Both the position numbers and the translations under genes were made by a program. Below, in pieces: positions 35,442-44,258 of a stretch of 64,000 nucleotides of DNA (within the stretch, counting starts at the first letter, position 1; every line of letters begins with the position of its first letter). Below the pieces are notes generated by a model. That model was not told the DNA's origin, did not search any database, and saw nothing but the letters and a program-made list of their open reading frames with translations. The DNA lies in assembly GCF_014529985.1 (NCBI RefSeq), contig NZ_JACVMU010000004.1:147891-211890 (forward strand). The letters are read 5' to 3'. This stretch comes from Leucobacter sp. cx-42. GTDB taxonomy: Bacteria; Actinomycetota; Actinomycetes; Actinomycetales; Microbacteriaceae.

Positions 35442-35540
35442 TTACTTCTTGTTGCGACGCTGGTGACGCGTCTTACGAAGCAGCTTGCGGTGCTTCTTCT
35501 TCGACATGCGCTTACGACGCTTCTTGATGACTGAACCCAT
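35442..35540 (-). CDS. Ribosomal protein bS22 (AURKAIP1/COX24-domain), 32 residues
   Basis: The frame from ATG 35540 encodes 32 residues, [19 protein letters not shown] continuing with [10 protein letters not shown] and NKK. It matches the tiny actinobacterial bS22 ribosomal protein, also described as an AURKAIP1/COX24-domain protein, of the small subunit. GAGGT lies 5 nt before the start. It is highly basic as expected for rRNA binding. In actinobacteria it is often near proC and an ArsR- or excisionase-type regulator, as here. Confidence 0.92.
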   Translation of the reverse strand: MGSVIKKRRKRMSKKKHRKLLRKTRHQRRNKK

Positions 35541-35639
35541 CGGTTACCTCACAAAAATTGAATTATCGTGCGGGACCGACAGCGGCCCACAAAACACTAA
35601 TCTTATATCGCGCAATGCGCTTGCGCGAATTGGAAACTC

Positions 35640-36098
35640 TCAGCCACGCAATTTAAACCGCGCAACGAGCTCTTTGACTCGATGTTCGGCCTTGGCTGCA
35701 GCGCGGCCAATCCGTTCAGCAGCGGCAGCTGCTTCTTCGGGAAGCACCTCTTCGCCGAGCCCCTCAGGGTCGGAAAGAAGTGAGCCATCTTCGTCGCGGT
35801 ACTCAACGGTCACTTCAGTCTCGAAACCGGCAGACAAGAAGGGGATGACGAAGTCTTCGATCATCTCCAGGGGCTCCGGCTGCAGCGAGTAGAATCTGTG
35901 CTGACCCTCTTCGCGCACGGTTACGAGTTCTGCGTCACGCAGTACTTTCAGGTGCTTGGAAACTGTCGGCTGGCTAATTTCAAGCTGACCCACGATTTCC
36001 GACACGCTGATTTCGCTATCCCGGAGGTGCCGCTCAAGCAGCACCTGCAGGATGTCCCGCCGTGTCGCGTCAGCGATGACTCCAAAAATATCAGGCAT
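35640..36098 (-). CDS. ArsR-family winged-helix regulator (no visible metal cysteines)
   Basis: A 152-residue protein with an ArsR/SmtB winged helix: IFGVIADATRRDILQVLL, then SVSEIVGQLEISQPTVSKHLKVLRDAELV and the wing REEGQHRFYSL. The C-terminal 60 residues are acidic and Ala/Glu-rich and probably coiled-coil. It contains no cysteine, so metal sensing as in arsenic ArsR is unlikely. ATG 36098 is 7 nt after TACCCT (36106-36111), suggesting a leaderless message. It diverges from the trk potassium genes and may control them or a wider set; it is a conserved neighbour of bS22. Confidence 0.85.
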   Translation of the reverse strand: MPDIFGVIADATRRDILQVLLERHLRDSEISVSEIVGQLEISQPTVSKHLKVLRDAELVTVREEGQHRFYSLQPEPLEMIEDFVIPFLSAGFETEVTVEYRDEDGSLLSDPEGLGEEVLPEEAAAAAERIGRAAAKAEHRVKELVARFKLRG

Positions 36099-36177
36099 AA
36101 ACCCTAGGGTATCCCGCTTGATGTGTACCATGACAACATCGTTTGCAATATAGAGTGTCGATTTTCCAGGCAGCTCC

Positions 36178-37632
36178 ATGAAAGAAGGAACGTTGGGCGC
36201 ACGTACCGTGCGGCTGAAGCAGACTAAGCCTCAGTCCGGCCAGGGGTGGATTCGCGCGATGGCGCACACCTCCCCCGCGCGATTCGCGATCCTCGTGTTC
36301 GCGGCGCTGACCCTTACCTGGACTGCGATTCTCGCGCTTCCGATCTCGAGCGCGAGCCGTACAATCACTCCGCTCGCCGACGCCCTCTTCACTGCTGTGT
36401 CGGCGATTTGTGTGACTGGCCTGTCTACCGTCGACATGGCGACTCACTGGTCACTCTTCGGCGAGATCATGATTCTGATTGGCATTCAGATTGGCGGCGT
36501 GGGCGTGCTCACGATCGCGAGTCTCCTCGGCCTCACCGTCACCCGCCGGCTCGGACTGCGGCAGCGCCTGCTCGCTGCGAGCGACACGAACCCACTCCGC
36601 ACGGGCCGCGGCGCGTCTGAGAGCCAGGCGATCAGCCTCGGCGACATTGGTGGCCTGCTCCGCGCTGTTGCGGTGAGCCTGCTGCTCATCGAGGCTGCCC
36701 TGACAATTCTCATCACCCCGCGCCTCATCGCTTCTGGCATGGATTTCTGGCACGGTCTCTGGAATGGATTTTACCTCGCGGCTTCGTCGTTCACGAACAC
36801 TGGCTTTGTCCCGCTCGCTGATGGCCTCGATCCGTTCCTCAACGACTACTACCTGCTGAGCGTGTTGGCGATCGGCGTGTTCCTCGGCAGCATCGGCTTC
36901 CCCGTGATCTTCGCGCTGTACCACTTCATCACCGACCGCGGCTGGCGTTCGCACAAGCGCCTCGGGCTGCACGCAAAGCTCACGCTGACCGCGACCCTGA
37001 TGTTCATCATCCTCGGCTGGATCCTGATCGGCGGCCTCGAGGCAGCAAACCCTCGCACGCTCGGTTCTGACGGCTTCGGGCATTCCGCCTTCACGACGTT
37101 CTACATGTCGGTCATGACCCGCTCTGGCGGTCTCGGCATCATCGATCCCATGGAGATGGAGGGCTCAACCAGGCTCGTCATCGACATGCTGATGTTCGTG
37201 GGTGGCGGATCCGCCTCAACAGCCGGCGGCATCAAGGTCACCACCCTGGCCGTGCTCTTCATCGCGGCCTACGCCGAAGCCCGCGGATACAACGACATGC
37301 AGGCCTTCGGCCGTCGCATCCCGAACGAGGTACTTCGCGTCTCGGTCTCGGTCTTGATTTGGGGCGCGACGATCGTACTCATTTCGACGATCTCGCTCAT
37401 GCACATCACGAAGATGCCGCAAGACCAGGTCATGTTCGAGGTGATTTCGGCGTTCGGCACCTGTGGTCTCAGCACGGGCCTGTCTGAAACCTTGCCTGAT
37501 TCAGGCAAATACATCCTGTCTGCCACCATGTGGGCAGGTCGAGTTGGTACTGTCACTCTTGCCGCGGCAGTTGCTGCGACGAGCAGTCCGCGGTTCTTCC
37601 GCTACCCCGAAGAGAGGCCGATCGTTGGTTGA
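36178..37632 (+). CDS. trkH: Potassium uptake channel subunit (TrkH/KtrB)
   Basis: A 484-residue membrane protein with four M1-P-M2 units. The four selectivity loops are CVTGLSTVD, FTNTGFVP, TRSGGLGI and GTCGLSTG, each with the essential glycine. It forms the potassium-conducting pore gated by the cytosolic TrkA/KtrA ring. The size and four compact repeats fit KtrB more than E. coli TrkH. AGG lies before ATG 36178. Its stop is overlapped by the trkA start, so both subunits are made together. Confidence 0.93.
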   Translation: MKEGTLGARTVRLKQTKPQSGQGWIRAMAHTSPARFAILVFAALTLTWTAILALPISSASRTITPLADALFTAVSAICVTGLSTVDMATHWSLFGEIMILIGIQIGGVGVLTIASLLGLTVTRRLGLRQRLLAASDTNPLRTGRGASESQAISLGDIGGLLRAVAVSLLLIEAALTILITPRLIASGMDFWHGLWNGFYLAASSFTNTGFVPLADGLDPFLNDYYLLSVLAIGVFLGSIGFPVIFALYHFITDRGWRSHKRLGLHAKLTLTATLMFIILGWILIGGLEAANPRTLGSDGFGHSAFTTFYMSVMTRSGGLGIIDPMEMEGSTRLVIDMLMFVGGGSASTAGGIKVTTLAVLFIAAYAEARGYNDMQAFGRRIPNEVLRVSVSVLIWGATIVLISTISLMHITKMPQDQVMFEVISAFGTCGLSTGLSETLPDSGKYILSATMWAGRVGTVTLAAAVAATSSPRFFRYPEERPIVG

Positions 37633-38290
37633 TATTCGCAATGACGCCCCCGTTCTAGTGATCGGGCTCGGCCGTTTTGGCGCCGCTACCGCGGGCCAGC
37701 TCGACCGTCAGGACCGCGAGGTACTCGTGGTCGACACTGATCCGACGCTCGTGCAGAAGTGGTCGGATCGCGTGACGCACGCCGTGCAGGCCGATGCGCG
37801 TTCGATGGAGGCGCTGCGCCAGCTCGGCGCGGATGAGTTCCAGATCGCCGTCGTCGCTACCGGCGCTTCGATCGAGTCGAGCGTGCTGATCGCGGCAAAT
37901 CTCGTCGACCTCGGGATCCCCCAGATCTGGGCGAAGGCGATCTCGGCTTCGCACGGCAAGATTCTTGAGCGCATTGGCGTGAACCACGTCATCTACCCCG
38001 AGCGTGAGGCGGGCGAGCGCGTCGCGCACCTGCTCAGCGGCAAGATGCTTGACTTCATCCAGATCGATGACAACTACGTCATCGCGAAGATGTACCCGCC
38101 GCGTTCGATCCGCGGAATGTCCCTCGAAGCCAGCGGTGTTCGCACCCGCTACCGCGTGACCGTTGTCGGCGTAAAGACGCCGGGCCAGCCGTTCACGCAC
38201 GCGACGCAGGAGACCGTTGTCTCCCCTCGCGATCTCATCATCGTGTCGGGTTCGGCGAGCGACGTCGAACGCTTCGCCGCCATCGCCTAG
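37625..38290 (+). CDS. trkA: Potassium uptake regulatory subunit (TrkA/KtrA, RCK domain)
   Basis: A 221-residue RCK protein: VLVIGLGRFGAATAGQLDRQ is the N-terminal nucleotide-binding fold, with TDP and DARSMEALRQLGADEF following, and a C-terminal RCK_C domain from about residue 135. It senses ADP/ATP or NAD(H) and gates TrkH. I place the start at TTG 37625, 7 nt after GAGAGG; it overlaps the trkH stop by 8 bp. The longer frame upstream runs across trkH and is not family sequence. Confidence 0.92.
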   Translation: MVDIRNDAPVLVIGLGRFGAATAGQLDRQDREVLVVDTDPTLVQKWSDRVTHAVQADARSMEALRQLGADEFQIAVVATGASIESSVLIAANLVDLGIPQIWAKAISASHGKILERIGVNHVIYPEREAGERVAHLLSGKMLDFIQIDDNYVIAKMYPPRSIRGMSLEASGVRTRYRVTVVGVKTPGQPFTHATQETVVSPRDLIIVSGSASDVERFAAIA

Positions 38291-38359
38291 CGCCTCGCTT
38301 GTAGCGCCTCGCGCGCACAGTCACTCGCGCGCCACTTGTCACTCACAGGGGCGCGGATC

Positions 38360-38387
38360 GCGGTCGGTCACTCTCGTGACCGACCGC
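38360..38387. terminator. Bidirectional hairpin between trkA and proC
   Basis: Perfect 12-nt arms GCGGTCGGTCAC and GTGACCGACCGC around TCTC, between the convergent trkA and proC genes. Weak T-rich tail CTTGCTGTGTT on the plus strand. Confidence 0.7.
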
Positions 38388-38396
38388 CTTGCTGTG

Positions 38397-39248
38397 TTAG
38401 CCCTGTTCGAGTTCGACCGAGCGTGCCGCGTTTGCGGCGAGCGCACGGTCGAAGACGTCGTCCCAGCCTGCGCCCTGGAAGACCTCAATTGCGCGTTCGG
38501 TCGTGCCCTTGGGGCTCGTGACGCGGCGGCGCAGCTCGGCTGCGTCTTCGCCGCTGTGCTTGAGCAGTGCTGCCGCCCCGATCACGGTCTCGTATGCCAT
38601 GGTGCGTGCTTCTTCGTCGCCGAAGCCGCGGCGGCGTGCGGCTGCCTCGAGCATTTCGGTGAAGTAGAACAGGTATGCCGGGCCCGAGCCCGAGACGGCT
38701 GCGACGTCGTTGATCTTCGACTCGTCGACAATGACGACCGTGCCGACGGTCTCGAAGAGGCGAGCCACAGCCGCGACCTCTACCTCGGTCGCGCGGCTGC
38801 CAGCTGCAACGCCTGCAACGCCGAGGCCGATGGTCGACGGGGTGTTCGGCATCACGCGCACGACCGAAACGGTGTCGGGAAGCTGAGCCTCGATGCGCGC
38901 TGCGGTCACGCCAGCGGCGACGCTCACGACGATCGTGCCGGGCTTCACTGCGTCTGCAATCTCGCCTGCGAGCTCAACGATGAGCCACGGCTTCACGCCG
39001 AGCACGACGATGTCGGCATCAGCGACTGCGAGGCGGTTCGCCTCTGCGTTGTCTTCGAGCGCGACTGCGTGCACGCGCGGGTTGGTCAGTGCTGCGGCGC
39101 TTGCGGCGCTGCGGGTCGTGACCTCGATGGGGCTCGCGACGCCTGACTCGGGGTTCTGCAGACCCGCGAGGATCGCACCACCCATGGAGCCCGAGCCGAG
39201 CATTGCGACGCGGACTGCTGACGTTGAAACTTCGGTGGCTGCACTCAT
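38397..39248 (-). CDS. proC: Pyrroline-5-carboxylate reductase
   Basis: A 283-residue enzyme of the last step of proline synthesis, reducing pyrroline-5-carboxylate with NAD(P)H. The Rossmann motif MLGSGSMGGAIL is at residues 16-27, and the C-terminal SGPAYLFYFTEMLEAAARRRG is the dimerisation/substrate segment near residue 170. ATG 39248 is 6 nt after TAAACT (39255-39260), so a leaderless message is likely. It converges with trkA. Its stand-alone position near bS22 is usual for actinobacteria. Confidence 0.95.
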   Translation of the reverse strand: MSAATEVSTSAVRVAMLGSGSMGGAILAGLQNPESGVASPIEVTTRSAASAAALTNPRVHAVALEDNAEANRLAVADADIVVLGVKPWLIVELAGEIADAVKPGTIVVSVAAGVTAARIEAQLPDTVSVVRVMPNTPSTIGLGVAGVAAGSRATEVEVAAVARLFETVGTVVIVDESKINDVAAVSGSGPAYLFYFTEMLEAAARRRGFGDEEARTMAYETVIGAAALLKHSGEDAAELRRRVTSPKGTTERAIEVFQGAGWDDVFDRALAANAARSVELEQG

Positions 39249-39257
39249 GCCATCAGT

Positions 39258-39884
39258 TTAGGAGTTCCAGACAGGAGAAACGCACTTCTCCAAAGCCTGC
39301 AACAAGAGCCCCATGTCACCGTCTTCCCTAGCGACGCGACTTGCTTCATTGAGTTCTTCACCATGGATAGGTCGCCAATCAAGAACCCAGCCAGCTTCAA
39401 GCGCAACTCGAGACCAAAAGAATCGCTGAGTCCGGCCGTTGCCCTCTCGGAACGGGTGAATGAAATTCACCGCGTCGTAGTGGAACGCAAGCCTTACAAT
39501 GAAATCGCTTCGGGAAAGATTACGCAGATAGTTCTCTTCGCGCAGAGCCGCAAAAGCATGTTGCGCGTTAAGTTCGATCCACGCGCAGGGCGCAAAGAAT
39601 TTGCCTTCCCCACGCTTCATATCGATGGTCCGGATTTCACCGGCCCAGGCAAAAAGATCTTGAAACAGATGCCGATGCAGCTGCTTGAGTTCTTCGAGAT
39701 CACGCGTATGAGGAACGAGATTGTTCTCGTGAATCTGCAGAGCTCTCACGAAGTGAAGATCTGCCTCAGCTACCGCCAGGGCTTCAGAAGTCACCGCAGC
39801 TATGAGGTTATGCAGCACCCCAGTTCGCGGGTCTACATATGGGTCAACGGCCGACAAGCCCGAATCGCTCACGCGTGAGTTCAA
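39258..39884 (-). CDS. Fic-domain toxin (AMPylator family)
   Basis: A 208-residue Fic protein. The full active-site motif HPFREGNGRTQR lies at residues 143-154, preceded by the usual FHYDAVNFI helix end. It should transfer AMP (or another nucleotide part) to a target protein hydroxyl group. The start is one of three overlapping options inside the antitoxin gene (TTG 39884, GTG 39872 or TTG 39857), so translation is coupled to the antitoxin. With the VbhA-like partner it forms a class I Fic toxin-antitoxin pair. Confidence 0.9.
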   Translation of the reverse strand: MNSRVSDSGLSAVDPYVDPRTGVLHNLIAAVTSEALAVAEADLHFVRALQIHENNLVPHTRDLEELKQLHRHLFQDLFAWAGEIRTIDMKRGEGKFFAPCAWIELNAQHAFAALREENYLRNLSRSDFIVRLAFHYDAVNFIHPFREGNGRTQRFFWSRVALEAGWVLDWRPIHGEELNEASRVAREDGDMGLLLQALEKCVSPVWNS

Positions 39885-40062
39885 CGAGTTCGTCAGCAGT
39901 GATCACACCTGCGACGTAATCATTGCTGTCAGCGATGCAGGCTTCGCTTACGGTGAGCCCTTCAAGAAGTGCGCTGTGGCTAGCTTCGCTTGCCCACTCA
40001 GCACGGCGTGCTTTCACAGAGTCAGGAGACAAAGTGCCCACCTCCGGTCTTTCACGAATCAT
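39844..40062 (-). CDS. VbhA-like Fic antitoxin
   Basis: A 72-residue protein from ATG 40062. The helix SHSALLEGLTVSEACIADSN holds the class I inhibitory motif S-x-x-x-E-G (S30, E34, G35), whose glutamate blocks ATP binding in the Fic partner. Downstream DDYVAGVITADELVEL-like residues (NDYVAGVITADELVEL) are typical of VbhA-like antitoxins. It is the first gene, overlapping the Fic start by up to 41 bp, which ensures antitoxin is made before toxin. Confidence 0.82.
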   Translation of the reverse strand: MIRERPEVGTLSPDSVKARRAEWASEASHSALLEGLTVSEACIADSNDYVAGVITADELVELTRERFGLVGR

Positions 40063-40134
40063 TAGTTGCTCAATTGTACCTTCGACGTTCCCTTGCTTCA
40101 ATGAATAGGCCAGAGTGAACAACAACGTTCAGTA

Positions 40135-41325
40135 TTACTCGAAGGCCGGCAGCCTGAGGTTTCCGACGCCTGTCGCAACGATCCGCTCGAGTCCCTGCCA
40201 GGCGGCAGCGCGTTGCAAGAGCTCGGCCGCGACCTCGGCAGTGTGCCCGGGCGCCCCTGGCTCGCGCCAGGCTGCCTGGACGAGGAGGGTGTTGGCTGCG
40301 CGATCCGCCTTCAGATCGATGCGTCCCGCGAGCTGCCCCGAGACCATGAGTGGGAGGCAGTAATAGCCGTACTTCCGCTTTTCTTTCGGGGTGTAAATCT
40401 CAATGCGGTAGTGGAAGTCGAACATGCGCTCGGCCCGCGGCCGGAACCACACCACCGGGTCAAACGGCGTCAGGAGCGCGTGCGGCGCGAGGCGGGCGGG
40501 CACCCGAGCATCACGGTGCAACCAGGCGGCGAGCGGATCGCCAGACTTGTCATTCCACCCCTCGACGCGCACTGGCAGCAGTTCCCCTGTTTCCGCCAGA
40601 TCGCGCACGGCCGCCGCGGTTTCCTTGGGGCGCAGGCGGTAGTAGTCACCGAGATCAGCAAGCGTGCCGACGCCAAGGGCGCGGCCAGCCTGACTGATCA
40701 GCGCGCGCTGAGCCTCCTCACGGGAGCGGTCTTCGAGCGCGTGGGCGGGCAGCACGTGCTCGGCGAGCGCGTAACGTCGCTGGAACCCCTCACGGTTCGC
40801 CGCCACGACCTCGCCGGAGGCGAAGAGGATCTCGACTGCCTGCTTGGTGTCGCTCCAGTCCCACCATGGCCCGCGCTTCTCGCGTGGACCTGACTCGAGT
40901 TCGCGCACGAGCTGCGGCCCCTCGGCCGCAAGTTGGTCGCGCACGAGCGCGATGGTGCGCGCAAGCGGTTCTGCTCGCTCGGCATGCTTCGCCTCGAAGT
41001 CGCGCATGCGCCATTGAAAGAGTGGTCGGTCACCTACCGGGATGAGTGCGGCCTCGTGCGCCCAGTACTCGGTGTACTCGCCGCTGCGCCACAGGTGGTC
41101 GTCGAAGGCTGCGCGGTCGTACCCACCGTGCCGCGAAAACACCGGCATGTAGTGGCTGCGCGAGAACACGTTGACCGAGTCAATCTGCAGCACGCCCAGG
41201 CTGCCGAGTGCATCATCGAACGGGCGCCGCTTCTTGAGTTTTGGCGCACCGCTGAAGCCCTGTGCGGCGAGCGCGATGCGTCGGGCTTGTGCTGCGCTCA
41301 GAGTTTCAATGGGAGAAGTGGTCAT
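40135..41325 (-). CDS. YcaQ/AlkX-like winged-helix DNA glycosylase
   Basis: A 396-residue protein of the HTH_42/YcaQ family: winged-helix units with AQARRIALAAQG, the catalytic-type LQIDSVNVFSRSHYMP segment (Q-x-D motif near residues 47-49), WRSGEYTEYWAHEAALIP and YYRLRPKETAAAVRDL. Members unhook interstrand DNA crosslinks and some alkylated bases by a glycosylase reaction. It stands alone and is on the same strand as the Fic pair, separated by 9 bp from the antitoxin region upstream frame. Confidence 0.88.
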   Translation of the reverse strand: MTTSPIETLSAAQARRIALAAQGFSGAPKLKKRRPFDDALGSLGVLQIDSVNVFSRSHYMPVFSRHGGYDRAAFDDHLWRSGEYTEYWAHEAALIPVGDRPLFQWRMRDFEAKHAERAEPLARTIALVRDQLAAEGPQLVRELESGPREKRGPWWDWSDTKQAVEILFASGEVVAANREGFQRRYALAEHVLPAHALEDRSREEAQRALISQAGRALGVGTLADLGDYYRLRPKETAAAVRDLAETGELLPVRVEGWNDKSGDPLAAWLHRDARVPARLAPHALLTPFDPVVWFRPRAERMFDFHYRIEIYTPKEKRKYGYYCLPLMVSGQLAGRIDLKADRAANTLLVQAAWREPGAPGHTAEVAAELLQRAAAWQGLERIVATGVGNLRLPAFE

Positions 41326-42093
41326 GCCCCAACTCTAGGACTGACCACTGACATTCCTGCGCCAGGACCTTAGCCTCTCTACGTACGCTCTGTTCTGTAT
41401 CCACCCGCGAGTCGCGCCGTAGACGCTTGTCAGTTGGGCAGCACGCGTCTCTTCAAATAGCACTTTCGGGAGGGACAGAGGACAAGGGAAATGGACTACC
41501 TCAATACCAAAGGGTTGCGAGGCCGGGAATCACTGGTTCCGTTATCTGCGGCACACACAGGCTTGGATCGAGCGGCCGCTCGTAAGTTGCGTGACGTGGT
41601 AATAATCATTGCCGACCAGGGCACACAGCCACAGAGGTAAGGAAAACTAGCGCTCCTTAGATATGAGGTAAAGCAGTTCAGTCGTGGGAAAAAGGCTTAG
41701 ATTTGGGATCCGTCAAGTGTAGGTGTGCACACGAGGTTGCTCGCTCTCTCGCCGGAGCACACTCTCTTCCAGGAAGTCCGCCGAATACGAAAGCTTCTCG
41801 TCGGGAAAGGATTCACCAGGCAAACGCGGCAAAGAATCCTGAAGGCCCCAATGGCTAATCACACGCGAAAATTCCTGCAGATGTGCAGGTGTTTTTATTC
41901 ACGTAGTATTCAATAAAACTTGGACCGCTTAGCCGGAACCCAGACGATAGATACGGCGCACTCCCGAGCGCCGAAGAACGATTACGTAATGGTGCACCCA
42001 GCCCGAATAGGACCTGCGGACGCCCTAAGCTCAACAGTTACTTCATGGCAAAGAATAGGTGCGCTATTCAGGACGCGAAAGTGTGGACAGTCG
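41326..42093. other. AT-richer gene-poor stretch, no supported gene except one small frame
   Basis: The base composition looks clearly less GC-rich than the flanks. One possible 49-residue frame (41491-41640, ATG after AAGGGAA) reads MDYLNTKGLRGRESLVPLSA and ends DQGTQPQR, without recognisable family. Other short frames look random. It may be the edge of a decayed mobile segment. Confidence 0.5.
41491..41640 (+). CDS. Possible 49-residue small protein
   Basis: An AAGGGAA site lies directly before ATG 41491 and the frame runs to TAA 41638-41640. No homologue is recognised and there is no codon-usage support, so this is a weak call. Confidence 0.2.
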   Translation: MDYLNTKGLRGRESLVPLSAAHTGLDRAAARKLRDVVIIIADQGTQPQR

Positions 42094-42588
42094 ATGGCAA
42101 GTAAGTGCGAATTAGATCTAATGACGACCGCAGAAATTCAGAGATACAACTCCTTCAAACCAGACGCATTGCCACATTACGCGGTTTGGGGTGTCTTCTC
42201 GCTACTGGCATGCGTCCCTCTGATGCTCATATTCGAGGATATCAGCGCAGGGTGGATCAACTTTCTACGCGATATCACTGGCCTTGTTTTGGCCGTGGCT
42301 TTGATCGTCTTAGGTACAGCCACCTTGGGCAGAGGATCGCTCACGATCCATCGAAGGATAGTAGCGCCTAAACAACAGACGTATCTGGAGAGCCTCAGTC
42401 TTAAACGTCGGGCGTTGGAGAAACCAGAAATCCCGAGCGAACAAGGGTGGACTGGCCGGAAACAGCAGCAGAGGGAATGGTATAAGGAAAGAGGGGGCCT
42501 CACATACAGGGACCGTGAAAGAGCTGAAGAGTACGGATTAGACGCAGAGACGTACATAAGTAACGTCCTCGAGGACGACAAGGGATAG
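42094..42588 (+). CDS. Hypothetical two-helix membrane protein
   Basis: About 164 residues from ATG 42094, or fewer from ATG 42121. Two hydrophobic helices are visible, AVWGVFSLLACVPLMLIF and ITGLVLAVALIVLGTATLG, followed by a charged basic/acidic tail ending SNVLEDDKG. I do not recognise the family. The gene is AT-rich compared with its neighbours, with many AGA/AAA and ATA-type codons, which suggests transfer from another source. Start uncertain. Confidence 0.45.
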   Translation: MASKCELDLMTTAEIQRYNSFKPDALPHYAVWGVFSLLACVPLMLIFEDISAGWINFLRDITGLVLAVALIVLGTATLGRGSLTIHRRIVAPKQQTYLESLSLKRRALEKPEIPSEQGWTGRKQQQREWYKERGGLTYRDRERAEEYGLDAETYISNVLEDDKG

Positions 42589-43288
42589 GCCATAGCCCGA
42601 AGATCTCTTACGCTAATTCGTTGACCATTTTGAACGTGCAGTATATTTCCACGATTACACAGCAGACACGTGGGTTTTTCCGCATGGATGTAGCGCAGAA
42701 CGATTGAAACAGTAATGGTTTTCTTTGTGGCTCCTAGCGGCCAACGATTGACGTCATGACAGTTACAGGGTGAGCCGTCCTGCGTACTCAGTAGCTCCAC
42801 ATCGACGCGAATCCGCAAGATGTTTGAAATTTGGCCGGCATAGACATCGACCACGAGGGTGCCGTACTAGGGTCGATCAGGAGTTTTCCTGCTGGGTTCT
42901 TACAGCCAATAGCGCGCATGACGCGATAATCCACGATGCGGCCGTTAGGCTCTTCCAACCCCACCACGGCTGCAAATGGGAATGAGCCTCCCACGGCACT
43001 GTTCACTCTTTTCGTTAGCGGGCGAGCCACCATTCCGTGGGTTTTTGAAGCATGGAGCACTAGCGAAAGTGACTTACCGGCTCTCAGTCTCAACCCACAC
43101 GGTGGCGGCATGAACGCCTTCATCATTCTCACTGCGGCTGTCTACGTGGCGGCGAGGTATCGTCGCGCAATCCGCGATCGCAGGTCTTTATCCGCCTAGT
43201 CCACTTCAAGCCGCGCCATACTCCCGCTCCGGCATCCCTCGCGCGTAGACTAAGCGGCACACGTGTCACAGGCACAAGGAGGAATCTG
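42589..43288. other. Gene-poor region with a possible decayed minus-strand gene
   Basis: On the minus strand, one frame reads VGGSFPFAAVVGLEEPNGR and VDYRVMRAIGCKNPAGKLLIDPST (about 42860-43010); after one base is dropped, it would go on as LVVDVYAGQISNILRIRVDVE (about 42790-42855) in another frame. These read like real protein, interrupted by a frameshift, but I cannot name the family. A small plus-strand frame MNAFIILTAAVYVAARYRR (43110-43199) also exists. I see no other gene. Confidence 0.35.
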
Positions 43289-44251
43289 GTGAGTGCATCT
43301 GGTGGTAACAAGGCGATCATTGCGGCCTTCCTAGCCAACTTCGGCATTGCGGTAACGAAGATTGTCGCATGGCTGTTCTCCGGTTCCTCGGCCATGCTCG
43401 CGGAGGGCGTGCACTCGCTCGCTGACGCTGGCAACCAGATACTGCTGCTGATCGGCGGCAAGCGCGCTGCGAAGCCTGCCGACGACGAGCACCCATTCGG
43501 CTACGGCCGTGTGCGTTACGTCTACGCCTTCGTGGTCGCCATCATCCTGTTCTCGATCGGTGGCGTTTTCTCGATCGTTGAGGGCGTCTCGAAGATCCGC
43601 GAGCCGCACGCACTCGAGATGTGGTGGCTGCCGCTCGTTGTCTTGGTGATCGCGATCATTCTTGAGTCCTTCTCGATGCGCACCGCGGTGCGCGAGAGCC
43701 GCCCGCTCAAGGGTAAGCAGAGCTGGGTCAGCTTCATTCGCAAGTCGAAGGCACCCGAGCTTCCCGTGGTCCTCCTCGAGGACTTCGCGGCCCTCATCGG
43801 CCTCATCATCGCACTCCTCGGCGTTGGCCTGACCGTCATCACTGGCAATGGCATCTACGACGGCATCTCCACGATCTTCATTGGTGTGCTGCTCGTTGCG
43901 GTCGCGGTCGTGCTCGGCGTTGAAATCAAGGGTCTCCTCGTCGGCGAGGGAGCCAGCGCAGAAGACGTCAAGAAGATCGAAGAGGCAATGCTCGCGTCGA
44001 AGGACGTCGAGCGCATCATTCACATGAAGACCCTCTACGTCGACCCCGACCGTTTCCTCGTGGCAGCAAAAATCAGCGTTGCCCCCGACATCACGGCGCG
44101 CGAGATCTCGGTCATTGTGAACCTCGCAGAGCGGCGGATCCGCGAAGCGGTACCCGCTGCCGCCTCGATCTACATCGAGCCTGACGTGTGGATCGACCCC
44201 AACGCGACTGCACCCACGACGAGCTCGATCGTGATGCTTTCGAGCGACTAA
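43289..44251 (+). CDS. Cation diffusion facilitator (CDF) metal transporter
   Basis: A 320-residue CDF protein with about six helices and a C-terminal cytosolic metal domain. The first metal-site half HSLAD is at H42-D46, and the later helix carries LLEDFAAL with E164/D165 instead of the usual HxxxD, a pattern seen in one CDF subfamily. It exports Zn2+, Mn2+, Fe2+ or Co2+ with proton exchange; which ion is not clear. GTG 43289 follows GGAGG at 6 nt. It stands beside the AT-rich stretch and converges with tadA. Confidence 0.9.
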   Translation: MSASGGNKAIIAAFLANFGIAVTKIVAWLFSGSSAMLAEGVHSLADAGNQILLLIGGKRAAKPADDEHPFGYGRVRYVYAFVVAIILFSIGGVFSIVEGVSKIREPHALEMWWLPLVVLVIAIILESFSMRTAVRESRPLKGKQSWVSFIRKSKAPELPVVLLEDFAALIGLIIALLGVGLTVITGNGIYDGISTIFIGVLLVAVAVVLGVEIKGLLVGEGASAEDVKKIEEAMLASKDVERIIHMKTLYVDPDRFLVAAKISVAPDITAREISVIVNLAERRIREAVPAAASIYIEPDVWIDPNATAPTTSSIVMLSSD

Positions 44252-44258
44252 CCGTCGA

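Noticed and set aside
41326..43288. Insertion sequence
   Set aside because: No transposase motif, terminal inverted repeats or target duplication could be seen.
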